Source: Lachnospiraceae bacterium (lineage in GTDB: Bacteria; Bacillota; Clostridia; Lachnospirales; Lachnospiraceae). Taken from it: DNA of 64,000 nucleotides. The notes under the pieces are model-generated. The model did no database searches, was not told the DNA's origin, and saw nothing but the letters and a program-made list of their open reading frames with translations. Where the stretch lies: contig JAGBBP010000032.1 of NCBI GenBank assembly GCA_017938405.1, positions 1 through 64,000 of the forward strand, read 5' to 3'. The translations under genes and the position numbers were made by a program. This document shows, one piece after another, positions 51,101 through 60,050 of this stretch (position 1 is the stretch's first letter; each line of letters starts with the position of its first letter).

Positions 51101-51608
51101 AAATCGTTACCGTTCCAACCGCTGCATCCTTACCTGTCACTACGGTCGGACGGGCATTCAGATACGCATCATTCTGCTCCTTCTGCGCTCTGTACTTTTC
51201 TACCGCCGCACCGGAATCCTCGGTCAGACGAATCAACTCTGCCAGTTCCTGTACCGTCATCTCTTCCAACTTTGCCGGTACTACCGCAACTTCGCCCACT
51301 TCACCGGATGCAATCTCAATATTACTCTTGTTTCCGCTTTCGATTTCCACGATTCCCGCCGTTACCTTTTTAAACTTAATACGGGATGCATCAATCTCCT
51401 TCGGTATTACGATTTTATCCCATTCTCCGGTGATGGTAAGAACGCCGTTCTTTCCCACCATATCCTGGGTCACCGTAAGTACCTTTTCCTGCTTTGTTGC
51501 CGTAGCCTTATCTTCCCCCGCATAAACAGCCAAAGCGCCGTTCATACAAGTTGTCAAGAGCAATAAAGTCATTACTCCGGCAACCGCACGCAAGAATCTC
51601 TTCTTCAT
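48105..51608 (-). CDS. Giant secreted protein: solenoid-like region, solute-binding domain and LRR tail
   Basis: A 1167-residue exported protein. The N-terminal signal peptide (MKKRFLRAVAGVMTLLLLTTC) ends near ALAVYAG; a Cys sits at 21, but no clear lipobox follows. Residues 40-360 are beta-rich with short repeats of the NISNYEGDVDV and NIVLSGQDSEV kind, like a right-handed beta solenoid. Residues 370-830 resemble an extracellular solute-binding protein of the sugar type (MMERYNFTVEQKYIANWNDFQD, MTWKDGIYGMS, FDEKAVMQFGEAYYM). Residues 870-1160 are BspA/LRR_5 repeats (AFxGCTxLTxVTxP). No ABC permease is nearby, so uptake is not its likely job; sensing or binding is. ATG after GAGGAGAGG. Divergent from the CotH gene. 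Confidence 0.82.
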   Translation of the reverse strand: MKKRFLRAVAGVMTLLLLTTCMNGALAVYAGEDKATATKQEKVLTVTQDMVGKNGVLTITGEWDKIVIPKEIDASRIKFKKVTAGIVEIESGNKSNIEIASGEVGEVAVVPAKLEEMTVQELAELIRLTEDSGAAVEKYRAQKEQNDAYLNARPTVVTGKDAAVGTVTISGNVKLDCKNGTVSNLKVEADGSQKELNVNISNYEGDVDVKQTERKDGDWMIARVKMKNSKVENLNMEGKGRGNIVLSGQDSEVKDVNVESAPTLSLNLPSESLNIAETATNASVNILAKVENILISASEVKMEVGSCGSVVNAKIDGNNVTISGNGTLAKVDIIGDGAYVSTLGTNVTGKNNYVKPVVGGLRDLGGLHVVIGDWYSTGTPVPSTEEEIALDQYRKDMMERYNFTVEQKYIANWNDFQDVFRTSVALGTPAANIFMMDQRFLEGNRDYFYDLSTLYELDFDNAKWDEDIKELMTWKDGIYGMSTADKEARGGVFINMDLYTQAMEAADLSMEDYDPFVLQEKGEWTWSKFEEICGILDEQLNENWNGNKNDKIYALTSQDTMTLSQLVYSTGTEFVGYDPVKGEYVNNLSNPNVEKAYNYAIGLFEKGYDIDELENPSGAESLWNWFAKRFFDEKAVMQFGEAYYMTVGTSGDYTSTIKYNDMDANIAFLCCPKPDEGDGSDSYHTYFSDNVAVMPACYDAKTAADIAFAYNIWTNPAPGYEEESADEWKSRYVDYDWDERSTDETLSIFYNEDIAVNQYINFMEDLEKFTMEDEYFEIDGTLFYRWKFHRNEEGKFDLGYLLDDIMPYWDETIEAANNKRKLYMPTARPDATFNYEASPYKVEVNPDGTIRLKKHKNPAAQGSEIVIPSELFGRKVVEIAPNAFRGRNITSVVIPEGITTISPFAFGYCENLGTVTTPYSLTTIGDNAFFRCTHLQSINLTENVTSIGNNAFSENEVEFHMNLTITTVEGSYADRYAKDNLIPVVYDGQISEFTYEKVLITPENGESYYEIWITGYESLADRVVIADRYEGSIVAVVSGGAFKGCTDIKSVSLPAGLCAIEEEAFAGCTGLTEVTVPTWVWAIQANAFAGCTGLTTVTLPENVSWIGSRAFAGCTNLTEIYIPANASGRNWETDIFEGCDTTKLTVVTDDSDMAYFASELGFAVREP

Positions 51609-51711
51609 AAGTGCACCTCTCCTCTAAATATATTATGATTTCTTTTAAACAGAAATCGACATATCTACTATAGCACAAGTCAAAGACTTTTATTTACACT
51701 GCCAGAACAAT

Positions 51712-51740
51712 TTTACATTCTTTCCTTTTTATGTTATACT
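51712..51740 (+). promoter_or_regulatory. Promoter of the CotH-kinase lipoprotein gene
   Basis: TTTACA (51712-51717), 17-base spacer, TATACT (51735-51740). Confidence 0.75.
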
Positions 51741-51786
51741 AAGAAAGCAATAGTCATTTTTCATATGCTCAGAAAGGATGGGAAAC

Positions 51787-54069
51787 ATGCAGAAACAAAA
51801 ACTACTACGGCCGCTTCTTTGTGCCGCTGTGCTTTCACTTTTTACCTTACAGATGGGTGCCTGCAACAATTCCGCAGACCCTTCCGTTACTCCGCCGGAT
51901 AATAACCCTCCGGAAATCACGCAGGAAGCGGATTCCCCGGTTTCCGATACACCGGCCCCTTCCGTTACGAAAGCACCCGACACTTCGGATGATGCTCCGA
52001 AAGAGGAACTTAAAAACCAAACCCTTCCGGTGTTCTCCGCCGAAGCAGGGTTTTACGACAAAGCATTTTCTCTGGAGCTTTCTTCCGAAGCCGGTTACGA
52101 AATTTATTTCACCACCGACAGCAGCGACCCGCGGACTTCGGATACCGCTTCCTTGTATACCAAGGAAATCTCTCTGTATAACAATACCAATGATCCGAAT
52201 GTATACAGCGCCCTGGAAGATATTACCCTCAGCGGATATCAACCGCCGCAATTTAATGTGGACAAAGGCATCGTAGTTCGTGCCGTTACGAAATCTCCGG
52301 AAGGTGATTTCGGTGCAGTCACCACCAACAGCTATTTCATCGGTAAGACCGCTGCCTACTATTCCGACATGAAGGTCATTTCCATGGCTACCGACAGTGA
52401 CTATCTGTTTGATGAAGATACCGGTGCCTATATGATCGGCTCCAAGTATTACGAATGGTTAAACAGTGACGAATACGTCCCTTACGATGCCGGCGATGTA
52501 CAAAACGTAACCAACTACAATACCAAAGGCAGAGAAACCGAGTTCCCGGTTTCCATTCAGGTATTTGAGGCAGGAAAACCTGTCTACTCCACCGATGTAG
52601 GTGCCCGGATTTCCGGCAACTGGTCCCGTTCCCATGCCCAGAAAAGCTTTCGTCTTTACGCCAGAAAAGAATACGGCGACGGAAAAATGAAATATGCTTT
52701 TTTTGACGGGCTTACGGATGTAAACGGTGCTCCTATCGAAAAATTTGACAAAGTAACGCTTCGTAACGGCGGTAACGATTATCAGGAACTTCATTACCGG
52801 GATGCCCTGATTCACGATCTGACAAAGGATTTGGCCTTTGATGTTATGGCTTCCGAGCCGTGCATTTTGTTTGTGGACGGTGAGTTCTGGGGCTTTTACA
52901 TGATTCGTGAAAAGACCGATGGGGCCTACATCGAATCCCACTACGGTATTGATAAAAACGATGTTGCGGTAATAAAAAACAGCGACGTGGAAGAAGGAAC
53001 CGAGGAAGACCTGGAAGAATTCCGTGATTTTTGTCATTGGGCTTCTACCGCAGATATGACCTTGGAAGAAAACTATAACAAATTCTGCGCTTCCATGGAC
53101 CTGCAAAGTTTGATGGACTATATTGCCGTAGAGACCTACATTAATAACAATGACTGGGCAAACGGCGGCAGCAACAACTGGCAGGTATGGCACACACGTA
53201 CCGTGAATCCGGACATTCCGAAGGCAGACGGCAAATGGCGTTTCATCCTTTACGATACAGAGTTCTCCACCGGCCTTTACGGCAGTGACGGTACTTCCTG
53301 CAGTTACGACTTATTAAACCATATGTCTGTGGGAGACGGTGATTTTGATTACCCGGGTATCATACGGAACCTCTGTAAAAATGATACCGTTCGCCAAGCC
53401 TTTTATGACAACTATCTGCATATTATGGAAACCTGCTTTGCACCGGATAAAGTCTTCGCCAAAGTAAATACCTATTCCGCTGCTTACGGAGAAGCCGCAC
53501 AGGCCACCTGGTTCCGTTTTGGTCTCGACTGGGCCGCATGGAACTACGAAGGCGAAGTGGAACAATTCAAAGAATATTTCCGCCGCCGTCCGAACTTTGC
53601 GAAACGCTACCTGAATGCCTTTTGCGGTATGGAATCCGATGAGGTGTCTCCCTCAGGTAATTTGTTGTCTCCTACTTTTATGTGGACTTATTACGGTGGT
53701 GCTGATTTTACGGCGGAAGAAGAAGAAAACACCTTCCTTGTAAGCGTACCTCGTGCCTCCTTCAATCACTGGGACATTCAGTCCCAGGCCGGCGGAGTCG
53801 CACTGGAACAGGGAAAGGAATACCTTCTCTCCTTTGATGCCTCTTCCACAAACTCTTCCACAGTCAGAATCTTTTTCAACCGTAACGAAGGTTGGAGCTG
53901 GCCGGAATGTTGGAAGACGGATGTTTCCCTCACCCCGGAACTTACGCACTACGAATTCCGTTTCGTGATGGAATCCTATACCGAATTCGATTGGCAATTT
54001 TGCTTAAACTTCGGAAAATGTACCGGTGATTTTGTTTTCAAAAATGCTACGTTAACCCGGGTGAAATAA
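51787..54069 (+). CDS. CotH-kinase family lipoprotein
   Basis: An exported lipoprotein of about 760 residues. The signal ends in LQMGAC, then comes an acidic Pro/Thr linker. A chitobiase-like Fn3-associated domain (about 80-150, GYEIYFTTDSSDPRTSD) is followed by a CotH protein-kinase-like domain (about 180-560) with ARISGNWSRSHAQKSFRLYARKEYG, NGGNDYQ, and WGFYMIREKTDGAYIESHYG. The C-terminus (about 620-760) is a CBM4/9-like beta domain. CotH proteins phosphorylate spore-coat proteins in Bacillus; secreted forms with carbohydrate modules occur in cellulosome-type bacteria. ATG at 51787 fits the AAAGGA site better than the one at 51778. Terminator downstream. Confidence 0.88.
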   Translation: MQKQKLLRPLLCAAVLSLFTLQMGACNNSADPSVTPPDNNPPEITQEADSPVSDTPAPSVTKAPDTSDDAPKEELKNQTLPVFSAEAGFYDKAFSLELSSEAGYEIYFTTDSSDPRTSDTASLYTKEISLYNNTNDPNVYSALEDITLSGYQPPQFNVDKGIVVRAVTKSPEGDFGAVTTNSYFIGKTAAYYSDMKVISMATDSDYLFDEDTGAYMIGSKYYEWLNSDEYVPYDAGDVQNVTNYNTKGRETEFPVSIQVFEAGKPVYSTDVGARISGNWSRSHAQKSFRLYARKEYGDGKMKYAFFDGLTDVNGAPIEKFDKVTLRNGGNDYQELHYRDALIHDLTKDLAFDVMASEPCILFVDGEFWGFYMIREKTDGAYIESHYGIDKNDVAVIKNSDVEEGTEEDLEEFRDFCHWASTADMTLEENYNKFCASMDLQSLMDYIAVETYINNNDWANGGSNNWQVWHTRTVNPDIPKADGKWRFILYDTEFSTGLYGSDGTSCSYDLLNHMSVGDGDFDYPGIIRNLCKNDTVRQAFYDNYLHIMETCFAPDKVFAKVNTYSAAYGEAAQATWFRFGLDWAAWNYEGEVEQFKEYFRRRPNFAKRYLNAFCGMESDEVSPSGNLLSPTFMWTYYGGADFTAEEEENTFLVSVPRASFNHWDIQSQAGGVALEQGKEYLLSFDASSTNSSTVRIFFNRNEGWSWPECWKTDVSLTPELTHYEFRFVMESYTEFDWQFCLNFGKCTGDFVFKNATLTRVK

Positions 54070-54110
54070 AGAAATTGTTATTCGCTTTTAGAAATTAAAT
54101 CCGGATAATC

Positions 54111-54170
54111 AAAGAGGATGTCTCCTAGCTATGCGTTTCATATCATAGTAAGTGGCATCCTCTTTTTCAT
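54111..54170. terminator. Terminator between the CotH and alpha-galactosidase genes
   Basis: AAAGAGGATG (about 54111-54120) pairs with CATCCTCTTTTT (about 54157-54168) around a 37-base loop. Confidence 0.75.
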
Positions 54171-54224
54171 AACATTTCTATTGTTTTTTTATCCCGACTT
54201 TTCTCCACAGCATGGTGCTTTTTA

Positions 54225-56060
54225 TTATTTTTCGTAAAGCCAAGCCTTGGCACTGAAATCGGCCGACAGTTCTCCGTAGGAAGCAAGTACCGTTGCTCCC
54301 TCTAAGAAGTCAGTTGCCACTTCTTTCGATTCTCCGAACCGGTGTGCAACGGCCAGATACCGATTCCCAAGCTGCCGAATCACCAGCTGCTCTCCTACCG
54401 GGTTTAAATAACTCTCTGTATCGCAGGAAATAAGCGTCGTCTTACCGTCCTTGATAATCGGTGCCGCCTTGCGGTAAAAGTCCATACCTTCGTCAATACA
54501 AGTCCACTGTTCCTCGGATAACTCATAAATATCTCCGCTGATGCACATACGGCCAAGGAGTGTGTTTATGAGGGAATACTGCAACCGCTGAATGCTGTCT
54601 TCCTTCCGCAGTACTGCCCAAATCTGGCTCTGGTCCGGACGAATGACACGGTGCAGGTTTGCCGCAATAATCGGAATACAGGTAATTTCATGGGCATCGG
54701 AAAAGCTTGCCTGGGAAGAAATCTCCATCATGGACGGCTCCAAACGATGACCGCCGCTGGAACAATTCTCAATGACAATATCCGGAATCTCCTCCTTAAT
54801 TTTGCGGAAGAAAGCCTGAGATGCCAACGCATACTTCCGTACACCTTCTCCGAATCCGTCCGGGTCATCGCACCCCATACCGATGGTATCGTTATAGTCT
54901 ACCTTTATGTAGCCGAAGCCGCAATCCTTTAACAGTTTAATGACCTTTTCGCTCAAATAATCAATGACCCACGGGTCCGCCATGTCAAAGAACCGGTGCT
55001 CTCCCACTGTAATCGGCACACCGTCCCGCTTTAACAGATGTTCCGGTACATTGTAGTATTTAGAACCGGTACCTACGGACTCAAACTCAAACCAGATGCC
55101 CGGAATCATGCCACACTGTCTGACATAATCCGCCATAGGCTTTAAGCCCCCCGGAAACTTGGTTTCATTAATGTCCCAGTCACCCACACAGGTCCACCAA
55201 TATTTTGCATTTCCGTACCAACCGGAGTCCATGACAAAATACTGCAAACCTTTGTCCTTTAACTTATCACACATATTCTTAATGTTCTCAAGGCTCGGAT
55301 TGCCCCAGGTGGTACAATACTCGTTAAACATTATGCCCATCTGACAGTCTATCGGGGAAATGTCCGGCTTCTGCGCCTTCACCAGCTTATCACACACATC
55401 ATAGATAGAATCACCGAAGGCTATCGCCGCCTTTGGCGTCGTAAAGCTTTCTCCCGGTGCCACAGTCTTTCTCCAGTTGCCGAAGTCTCTGTCCGCGATA
55501 CCGCCTGCCACCGTCACCGTATCATCTCTTCCGGTTACAATCAGCTCCATTTGCCAGGAAGACGGGGAATAGAGCTGGATACCGATAAATTCACCCTTTT
55601 TGCTGTTTTCCAATACAAGGAACGGGAAATACTTACGCACCGGCATGGAACCTACCGTACCAAACTTCTCTACACGATACCCGTTTCCGCTCCAGGAATG
55701 CTCCAAATGCAAGTCGTAGATGCTTTCCTTACGAAGCTTTCCCTCCGCACTCCAGAAGGACTGCATCCGGTAAAAGGAATCCACATCAAGTCCCTTCATA
55801 GCAAAACTGGACAACATCTCAAGCACTGCCGGCTCTGCACTCTCATTGGAAAATGTAGTCTGTAAAAATACCACATCCCCTTCTGTCTCTCGGTGCAGGG
55901 TCACCTTGTGCTTTCTGTTGTCTTCGTAAACCACCTGTTTGTCACCTTCCGAAACTTTCCGAAGTTCCCTTGTGGACTGTCCGTCACACATGGTAAGTCC
56001 TGCGGAATATCCTCCCGCAAAGGAATCCTTTTGCAATCTCAGTTCTACATATTGTTCCAT
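54225..56060 (-). CDS. Alpha-galactosidase, GH36 family
   Basis: A 611-residue cytosolic enzyme. The GH36 catalytic barrel shows the nucleophile Asp in FGYIKVDYNDTIG and the acid/base Asp in ISSQASFSDAHE; ENCSSGGHRLEP and QYFVMDSGWYGN are other family blocks. It releases alpha-galactose from raffinose-type sugars or galactomannan pieces. There is no signal peptide, so the substrate must be imported; no transporter is nearby. Family members of about 720 residues have a longer N-terminal beta domain; this one is shorter. ATG after GGAGGAGG. Confidence 0.9.
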   Translation of the reverse strand: MEQYVELRLQKDSFAGGYSAGLTMCDGQSTRELRKVSEGDKQVVYEDNRKHKVTLHRETEGDVVFLQTTFSNESAEPAVLEMLSSFAMKGLDVDSFYRMQSFWSAEGKLRKESIYDLHLEHSWSGNGYRVEKFGTVGSMPVRKYFPFLVLENSKKGEFIGIQLYSPSSWQMELIVTGRDDTVTVAGGIADRDFGNWRKTVAPGESFTTPKAAIAFGDSIYDVCDKLVKAQKPDISPIDCQMGIMFNEYCTTWGNPSLENIKNMCDKLKDKGLQYFVMDSGWYGNAKYWWTCVGDWDINETKFPGGLKPMADYVRQCGMIPGIWFEFESVGTGSKYYNVPEHLLKRDGVPITVGEHRFFDMADPWVIDYLSEKVIKLLKDCGFGYIKVDYNDTIGMGCDDPDGFGEGVRKYALASQAFFRKIKEEIPDIVIENCSSGGHRLEPSMMEISSQASFSDAHEITCIPIIAANLHRVIRPDQSQIWAVLRKEDSIQRLQYSLINTLLGRMCISGDIYELSEEQWTCIDEGMDFYRKAAPIIKDGKTTLISCDTESYLNPVGEQLVIRQLGNRYLAVAHRFGESKEVATDFLEGATVLASYGELSADFSAKAWLYEK

Positions 56061-56288
56061 TTGCTACCTCCTCCATATCCGAAAAGCCGACCTTTGCCGG
56101 CCCCGTTTTCACATTCCTTCCGCTTCCATCTTATCATACTTTTTTCTTCTTTAACATGTCATTTAGTGCAAACTTTGTCCCCAAAATGTCCTATCATCGA
56201 AGCTTATCCTCTTGCATTCTTCCTTGTTTTTCACCGGAAGCAAAAAGAATAGGGCGCACATTCGAATGCACGCCCGTTTACAAAACAA

Positions 56289-57386
56289 TTAGAATTCACA
56301 AATATCCGCCCGGTGCATCTGACGACACCTGGTAAGAATCAGCGGTACTAAAATAATCACGTTACAAAGTACCAGACCAAATAATGCCACACTGTTGAAG
56401 TAATCCAGATACACTCCCTTCGGATACAGCACCAAATGATTGAACATGTAAAGTCCCAGGAAAAACAATACTCCGCCTCCTATGAGAGCAATTCCTTCCA
56501 TCCACAAAAGCTCTCCCACAATCTTTCCGGTAATCCTGCGCTTGCCCATACCGATGGCGCGATACACCGCAAACTCAAAGGTTCTGCCCTGGTAAACACC
56601 TACAAACACCGCATTAACCGTAATAGCACTTATAATCGCCAACAGTACAAGTACTGCAATGTAGATTTTCGGCAGGAAAGAGAAGGTACGGTCTACTTCC
56701 GCTTTATCCTCTTCATAACCATGCATCTGTACCGGATACTGTTCTTCCATGTGGTCCAAATATGCCGCAAATTCTTCCTTCCCCATTCCGGTGTTTAAAA
56801 TCATGGCGTTCGTAGGTTCGGCGCCTTCCGCTAAAAAGTAATAGGCATAGGTGGTCTGATTCGTGATTGCCTCTAAGGTAAATCCCTCTGTCACGCCGTT
56901 ATATTCCTCCGGCGTCAGCACATCCCCGATCTTTAGGCCTAAGCTGTTTGCCATCCGTTCACTCATCACCACACTCCGGCCTCCCAGCTTATCCACATCA
57001 CAGGAAATGTCCTTCCTCTCACAAAACAGCTTAAAATCCTCTTTATTGATAAAGGTCAGAGACTGATACCCTACGGTAAAGCTCATGATACTTTCAATGT
57101 TTAAGTAATTATAATACCCCAAGTCAACAAACCGGATATCCTCTTCCTGTCGCATAGCTTCCACCGCATCCCGGTAGCCCTGAAAGCCTTCCTCGTCTCT
57201 CGTCCTTACATAGACAAGTGCCGTGGAATCGTACAGCTCCTCCCCAAACTCCTCAAAGCTTGTAATGACATTCATCACATACAAACCCGCCAGATACGCC
57301 GCGAAGCTCAGAAATATCATAAAAATCAATACCGCACAACGGGCTTTATTTTCTCTGATAAAATACAAGGGTGAAAAAGGCTTCAT
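56289..57386 (-). CDS. ABC transporter permease, FtsX type
   Basis: A permease of about 365 residues. One membrane segment at the N-terminus (about 18-40), a large extracytoplasmic domain, then three C-terminal segments (about 245-270, 290-315 and 333-355). The motif RTFEFAVYRAIGMGKRRI after the second segment is the FtsX/MacB mark. ATG at 57386 overlaps the ATPase stop (ATGA), so it is coupled. Last gene of the five-gene unit with the other permease, the ATPase and the two-component system. Likely exports a peptide or lipid that the sensor kinase monitors. Confidence 0.87.
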   Translation of the reverse strand: MKPFSPLYFIRENKARCAVLIFMIFLSFAAYLAGLYVMNVITSFEEFGEELYDSTALVYVRTRDEEGFQGYRDAVEAMRQEEDIRFVDLGYYNYLNIESIMSFTVGYQSLTFINKEDFKLFCERKDISCDVDKLGGRSVVMSERMANSLGLKIGDVLTPEEYNGVTEGFTLEAITNQTTYAYYFLAEGAEPTNAMILNTGMGKEEFAAYLDHMEEQYPVQMHGYEEDKAEVDRTFSFLPKIYIAVLVLLAIISAITVNAVFVGVYQGRTFEFAVYRAIGMGKRRITGKIVGELLWMEGIALIGGGVLFFLGLYMFNHLVLYPKGVYLDYFNSVALFGLVLCNVIILVPLILTRCRQMHRADICEF

Positions 57387-58060
57387 CGCGCACCGCCTTC
57401 CTTTACGGAGCTGACCATACCGTCCCACATCTCCACCGTCATATCCGCGTCCTTTAAGATGGAATGGTCATGGGTAATGACAAGCACCAGATGCTCCTTT
57501 GCGTACTCCTTTAAAATATCCATTACCGCAAAGGCCGTCTCATGGTCCAGTGCCGCCGTCGGCTCATCCGCAAACAACACCTTCGGCCCATTCATCATAG
57601 CTCTGGCGATTGCCACACGCTGGCGCTGTCCGCCGGAAAGCTTTCCCGGACGCTTTTTCAGCTCTTTTTCCCCAAGGCCGAGACTCTTAAGAAGACTTTC
57701 TGCGCGGGCATTTACCTCCGCTCCCTTGCCGTTTGCCGCCACGGTCACATTAGCAAGGGAATTCATATACGGCACCAGGAAATGTCGCTGGAACACAAAG
57801 CCGAACTCATCTCTGCGAAGTTTTTCTCTTTCCTGCTCTTTGAGGCCGGTAAGGCTTTTTCCGTTATACAAAATTTCTCCTGCCGTCAGAGTTTTCAGCG
57901 TGGAAAGGCAATACATTAGAGTAGACTTTCCGGAACCGGAAGGACCGATAATTCCGACTAACCCCTTGTCCGGCAGACTCAAATCAAAGCCGCCCAGCGC
58001 ATATACCTTTTCTTCCTTTTCCATATCGTAAATCATTGTAATATTTTTTATTTCAAACAT
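57383..58060 (-). CDS. ABC transporter ATP-binding protein (LolD/MacB type)
   Basis: A 225-residue ATPase. Walker A GPSGSGKST (about 40-48), Q-loop VFQRHFLVPYMN, signature KLSGGQRQRVAIARA, Walker B VLFADEPTAALD and the His switch VITHD are all intact. It powers the two flanking FtsX-type permeases. It lies 55 bases downstream of the first permease and overlaps the second by 4 bases. ATG after AGGAGG. Confidence 0.93.
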   Translation of the reverse strand: MFEIKNITMIYDMEKEEKVYALGGFDLSLPDKGLVGIIGPSGSGKSTLMYCLSTLKTLTAGEILYNGKSLTGLKEQEREKLRRDEFGFVFQRHFLVPYMNSLANVTVAANGKGAEVNARAESLLKSLGLGEKELKKRPGKLSGGQRQRVAIARAMMNGPKVLFADEPTAALDHETAFAVMDILKEYAKEHLVLVITHDHSILKDADMTVEMWDGMVSSVKEGGAR

Positions 58061-58115
58061 ACATATCCTCCTTCTGTTCTACCCGCACCCGGTTCTCTTC
58101 CCTTTTCATGCATCC

Positions 58116-59270
58116 TTAATATAACTCCTCTTCCATGGCGTCTACAGTCCGAATCTTGTGTAATGCAAGCCGAATCGGAAGCTGAAGCAATACAAATACC
58201 ACCGCATAGCCGCACACAATTTCGCCCATCACCGCGAAATCCAGATACTTACAAGCCAGACCCATAGGAGCAATCAATAGCGTATCCACTGTCACCATAC
58301 CGATGACCGTCAATGCCGTACCGGCAACCACTGCCACCGTAAAATAAAATAACATTTCACGCAAGATGGATAGATAAATCGCCTTTCTTCCATATCCGAT
58401 AGAACAATACAAGCACCACTCTCCGTGCCGGTCTCGCAACATTGTGGTGTATACCAAAAACAACATGATTGCCATCACAATCATCACACCTCGAAATACC
58501 AGCTTCGCCGGTGTTTCCACTTCGGCAAACACATCTTCATAGTCCGCTTTTCCTGCCTTATAGTCATAGATTCTCGCCTCATTATCGGCAAACTCATAGC
58601 CCATCTTCCGAAGCAATGCAGCCATATCCTCAATACTACCGTCAGATAACACACATATAGGCTGACTGTAGTCCTTCCCTGACACCATAATACCTCCGCC
58701 GAAGTAGGTATCGCTTTCCGCAATTCCCACAATTTGAAAGTCTTTATCCGAAAGCTTTTGCCCAAGAGTCAGCCCCGCATTTTTCATAATGCCGTCTGCC
58801 AAGATGATTTCTCCCGGTGCATCCGGTAACTCTCCCTCCTTTAAGGTAGCCCCCATATGCTCCATGTAAGCTTTCACAAACGCCTCGTCACCCAACGGAA
58901 AAGAAAAACTATACTGCCCGATTAATGCGTAAATAGTAACTCCCATACCCTGCGCTTTCTGTACTACCTTCACGCCGGCCTGTTCCCTCAATCGCTCCAT
59001 CAAAAGTTCTTCTGCCTCCGCGTATGCCGCTTGCACTTCTTCCTCGCTCATGCTTTCCCATCCGCTTCCGTAGGCACTCTTCGGCAACTGCACCATCTGC
59101 ATCTTTTTCGTATCCTCCGACAGGATTTTCTTAAAACTTTCCGTACTTGCTGATAGAATAAACTGTGTCAGGTACACAATCAGCAGGTACAGCGCCAGAC
59201 TGACAATCAGCACCGCAGCACGCCGCTTGTTATTCCGTATGTAATTCATTGCGGACAATTTCTGTCTCAT
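58116..59270 (-). CDS. ABC transporter permease, FtsX type (second)
   Basis: A permease of about 384 residues. It has one N-terminal membrane segment (about 18-40), an extracytoplasmic domain (about 45-260) and three C-terminal segments (about 260-285, 307-330 and 345-370). The motif RDRHGEWCLYCSIGYGRKAIYLS corresponds to the FtsX conserved loop. Start at the ATG 59270, with an AAGGAGG site; a GTG two codons earlier is less likely. The two permeases probably form a heterodimer with the ATPase. A hairpin separates it from the response regulator gene. Confidence 0.88.
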   Translation of the reverse strand: MRQKLSAMNYIRNNKRRAAVLIVSLALYLLIVYLTQFILSASTESFKKILSEDTKKMQMVQLPKSAYGSGWESMSEEEVQAAYAEAEELLMERLREQAGVKVVQKAQGMGVTIYALIGQYSFSFPLGDEAFVKAYMEHMGATLKEGELPDAPGEIILADGIMKNAGLTLGQKLSDKDFQIVGIAESDTYFGGGIMVSGKDYSQPICVLSDGSIEDMAALLRKMGYEFADNEARIYDYKAGKADYEDVFAEVETPAKLVFRGVMIVMAIMLFLVYTTMLRDRHGEWCLYCSIGYGRKAIYLSILREMLFYFTVAVVAGTALTVIGMVTVDTLLIAPMGLACKYLDFAVMGEIVCGYAVVFVLLQLPIRLALHKIRTVDAMEEELY

Positions 59271-59327
59271 GTTCACAACCTCCTTTGTTGCTCTTAGTAT
59301 AGCAACGAAAGCTCCCGATAAAAAGTA

Positions 59328-59358
59328 ACCACAGTCACAAATCCGGTATGACTGTGGT
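59328..59358 (-). terminator. Hairpin between the response regulator and transporter genes
   Basis: ACCACAGTCA (59349-59358 read on minus) pairs with TGACTGTGGT, followed by TACTTTTTATC on the minus strand. It may be a weak terminator that lowers transporter expression, or an operator for the response regulator. Confidence 0.6.
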
Positions 59359-59411
59359 CATATTCTGTTTTGCTTTCCTATGACTTTGTTTTCTGCCCTT
59401 GGAATTCTCTG

Positions 59412-60050
59412 TTACCCTTTCATGGCTACGATAAGCTTCGCCCGATCGTGAATCCCGGTTTTATCGTAAATGGAAGAAATATAATTCTTCACCGTCCCCT
59501 CCGATATGTACAACTGCTCCGCAATCTGGCGGTTTGTAAGCCCTTCTGCCAAAAGGCTGCTAATCTCCTTTTCCCGCTCCGTCATATCCGGCGCTAAATC
59601 TTCTCTTTTGGCTTCCTTTTGGGGTTCTTTTGCTCCCATCAATGCCGCCAGACGAAGCATTACCTTATGGTCAATGACATTCCGTCCGTTTAAAATCTGC
59701 TCAATTGCCCCTAAAATAGCTTCTTTTCCGCTATCCTTCAGTAAATACCCGTCCGCACCGTTAGCAATAGCCTTTGTGATATTGTCGTCGTCATAAAAGG
59801 TGGTCAACACAAGAATCTTTATCACCGGATACTTCTCCCGAAGCTTTCCGATTAGCTCAATGCCGCCCATCCCCTTCATATTCAAATCCACCAACGCCAA
59901 ATCACAGGTCACCGTATCCAGACACTGCAACGCTTCGTTTCCGTCCTTTGCTTTTCCAACAATCTCCATGCCGTTCATGGACAAAATAATTTCCAGGCTG
60001 TCAAGCAACAGCGGCTCATCATCCACCAAAAGAATTCTAGTCTTCTCCAT
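59412..60050 (-). CDS. Response regulator, NarL/LuxR type
   Basis: A 212-residue regulator. The receiver domain has the acidic pair in LLVDDEPLL, the phosphorylated Asp in LALVDLNMKGMGG (about residue 55), and the Lys in LLKDSGKEA. The C-terminal LuxR-type HTH is MTEREKEISSLLAEGLTNRQIAEQLYISEGTVKNYISSIY. It pairs with the kinase whose gene it overlaps by 14 bases, and should activate the transporter genes downstream. ATG after AGGAGGAAA. Confidence 0.94.
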   Translation of the reverse strand: MEKTRILLVDDEPLLLDSLEIILSMNGMEIVGKAKDGNEALQCLDTVTCDLALVDLNMKGMGGIELIGKLREKYPVIKILVLTTFYDDDNITKAIANGADGYLLKDSGKEAILGAIEQILNGRNVIDHKVMLRLAALMGAKEPQKEAKREDLAPDMTEREKEISSLLAEGLTNRQIAEQLYISEGTVKNYISSIYDKTGIHDRAKLIVAMKG

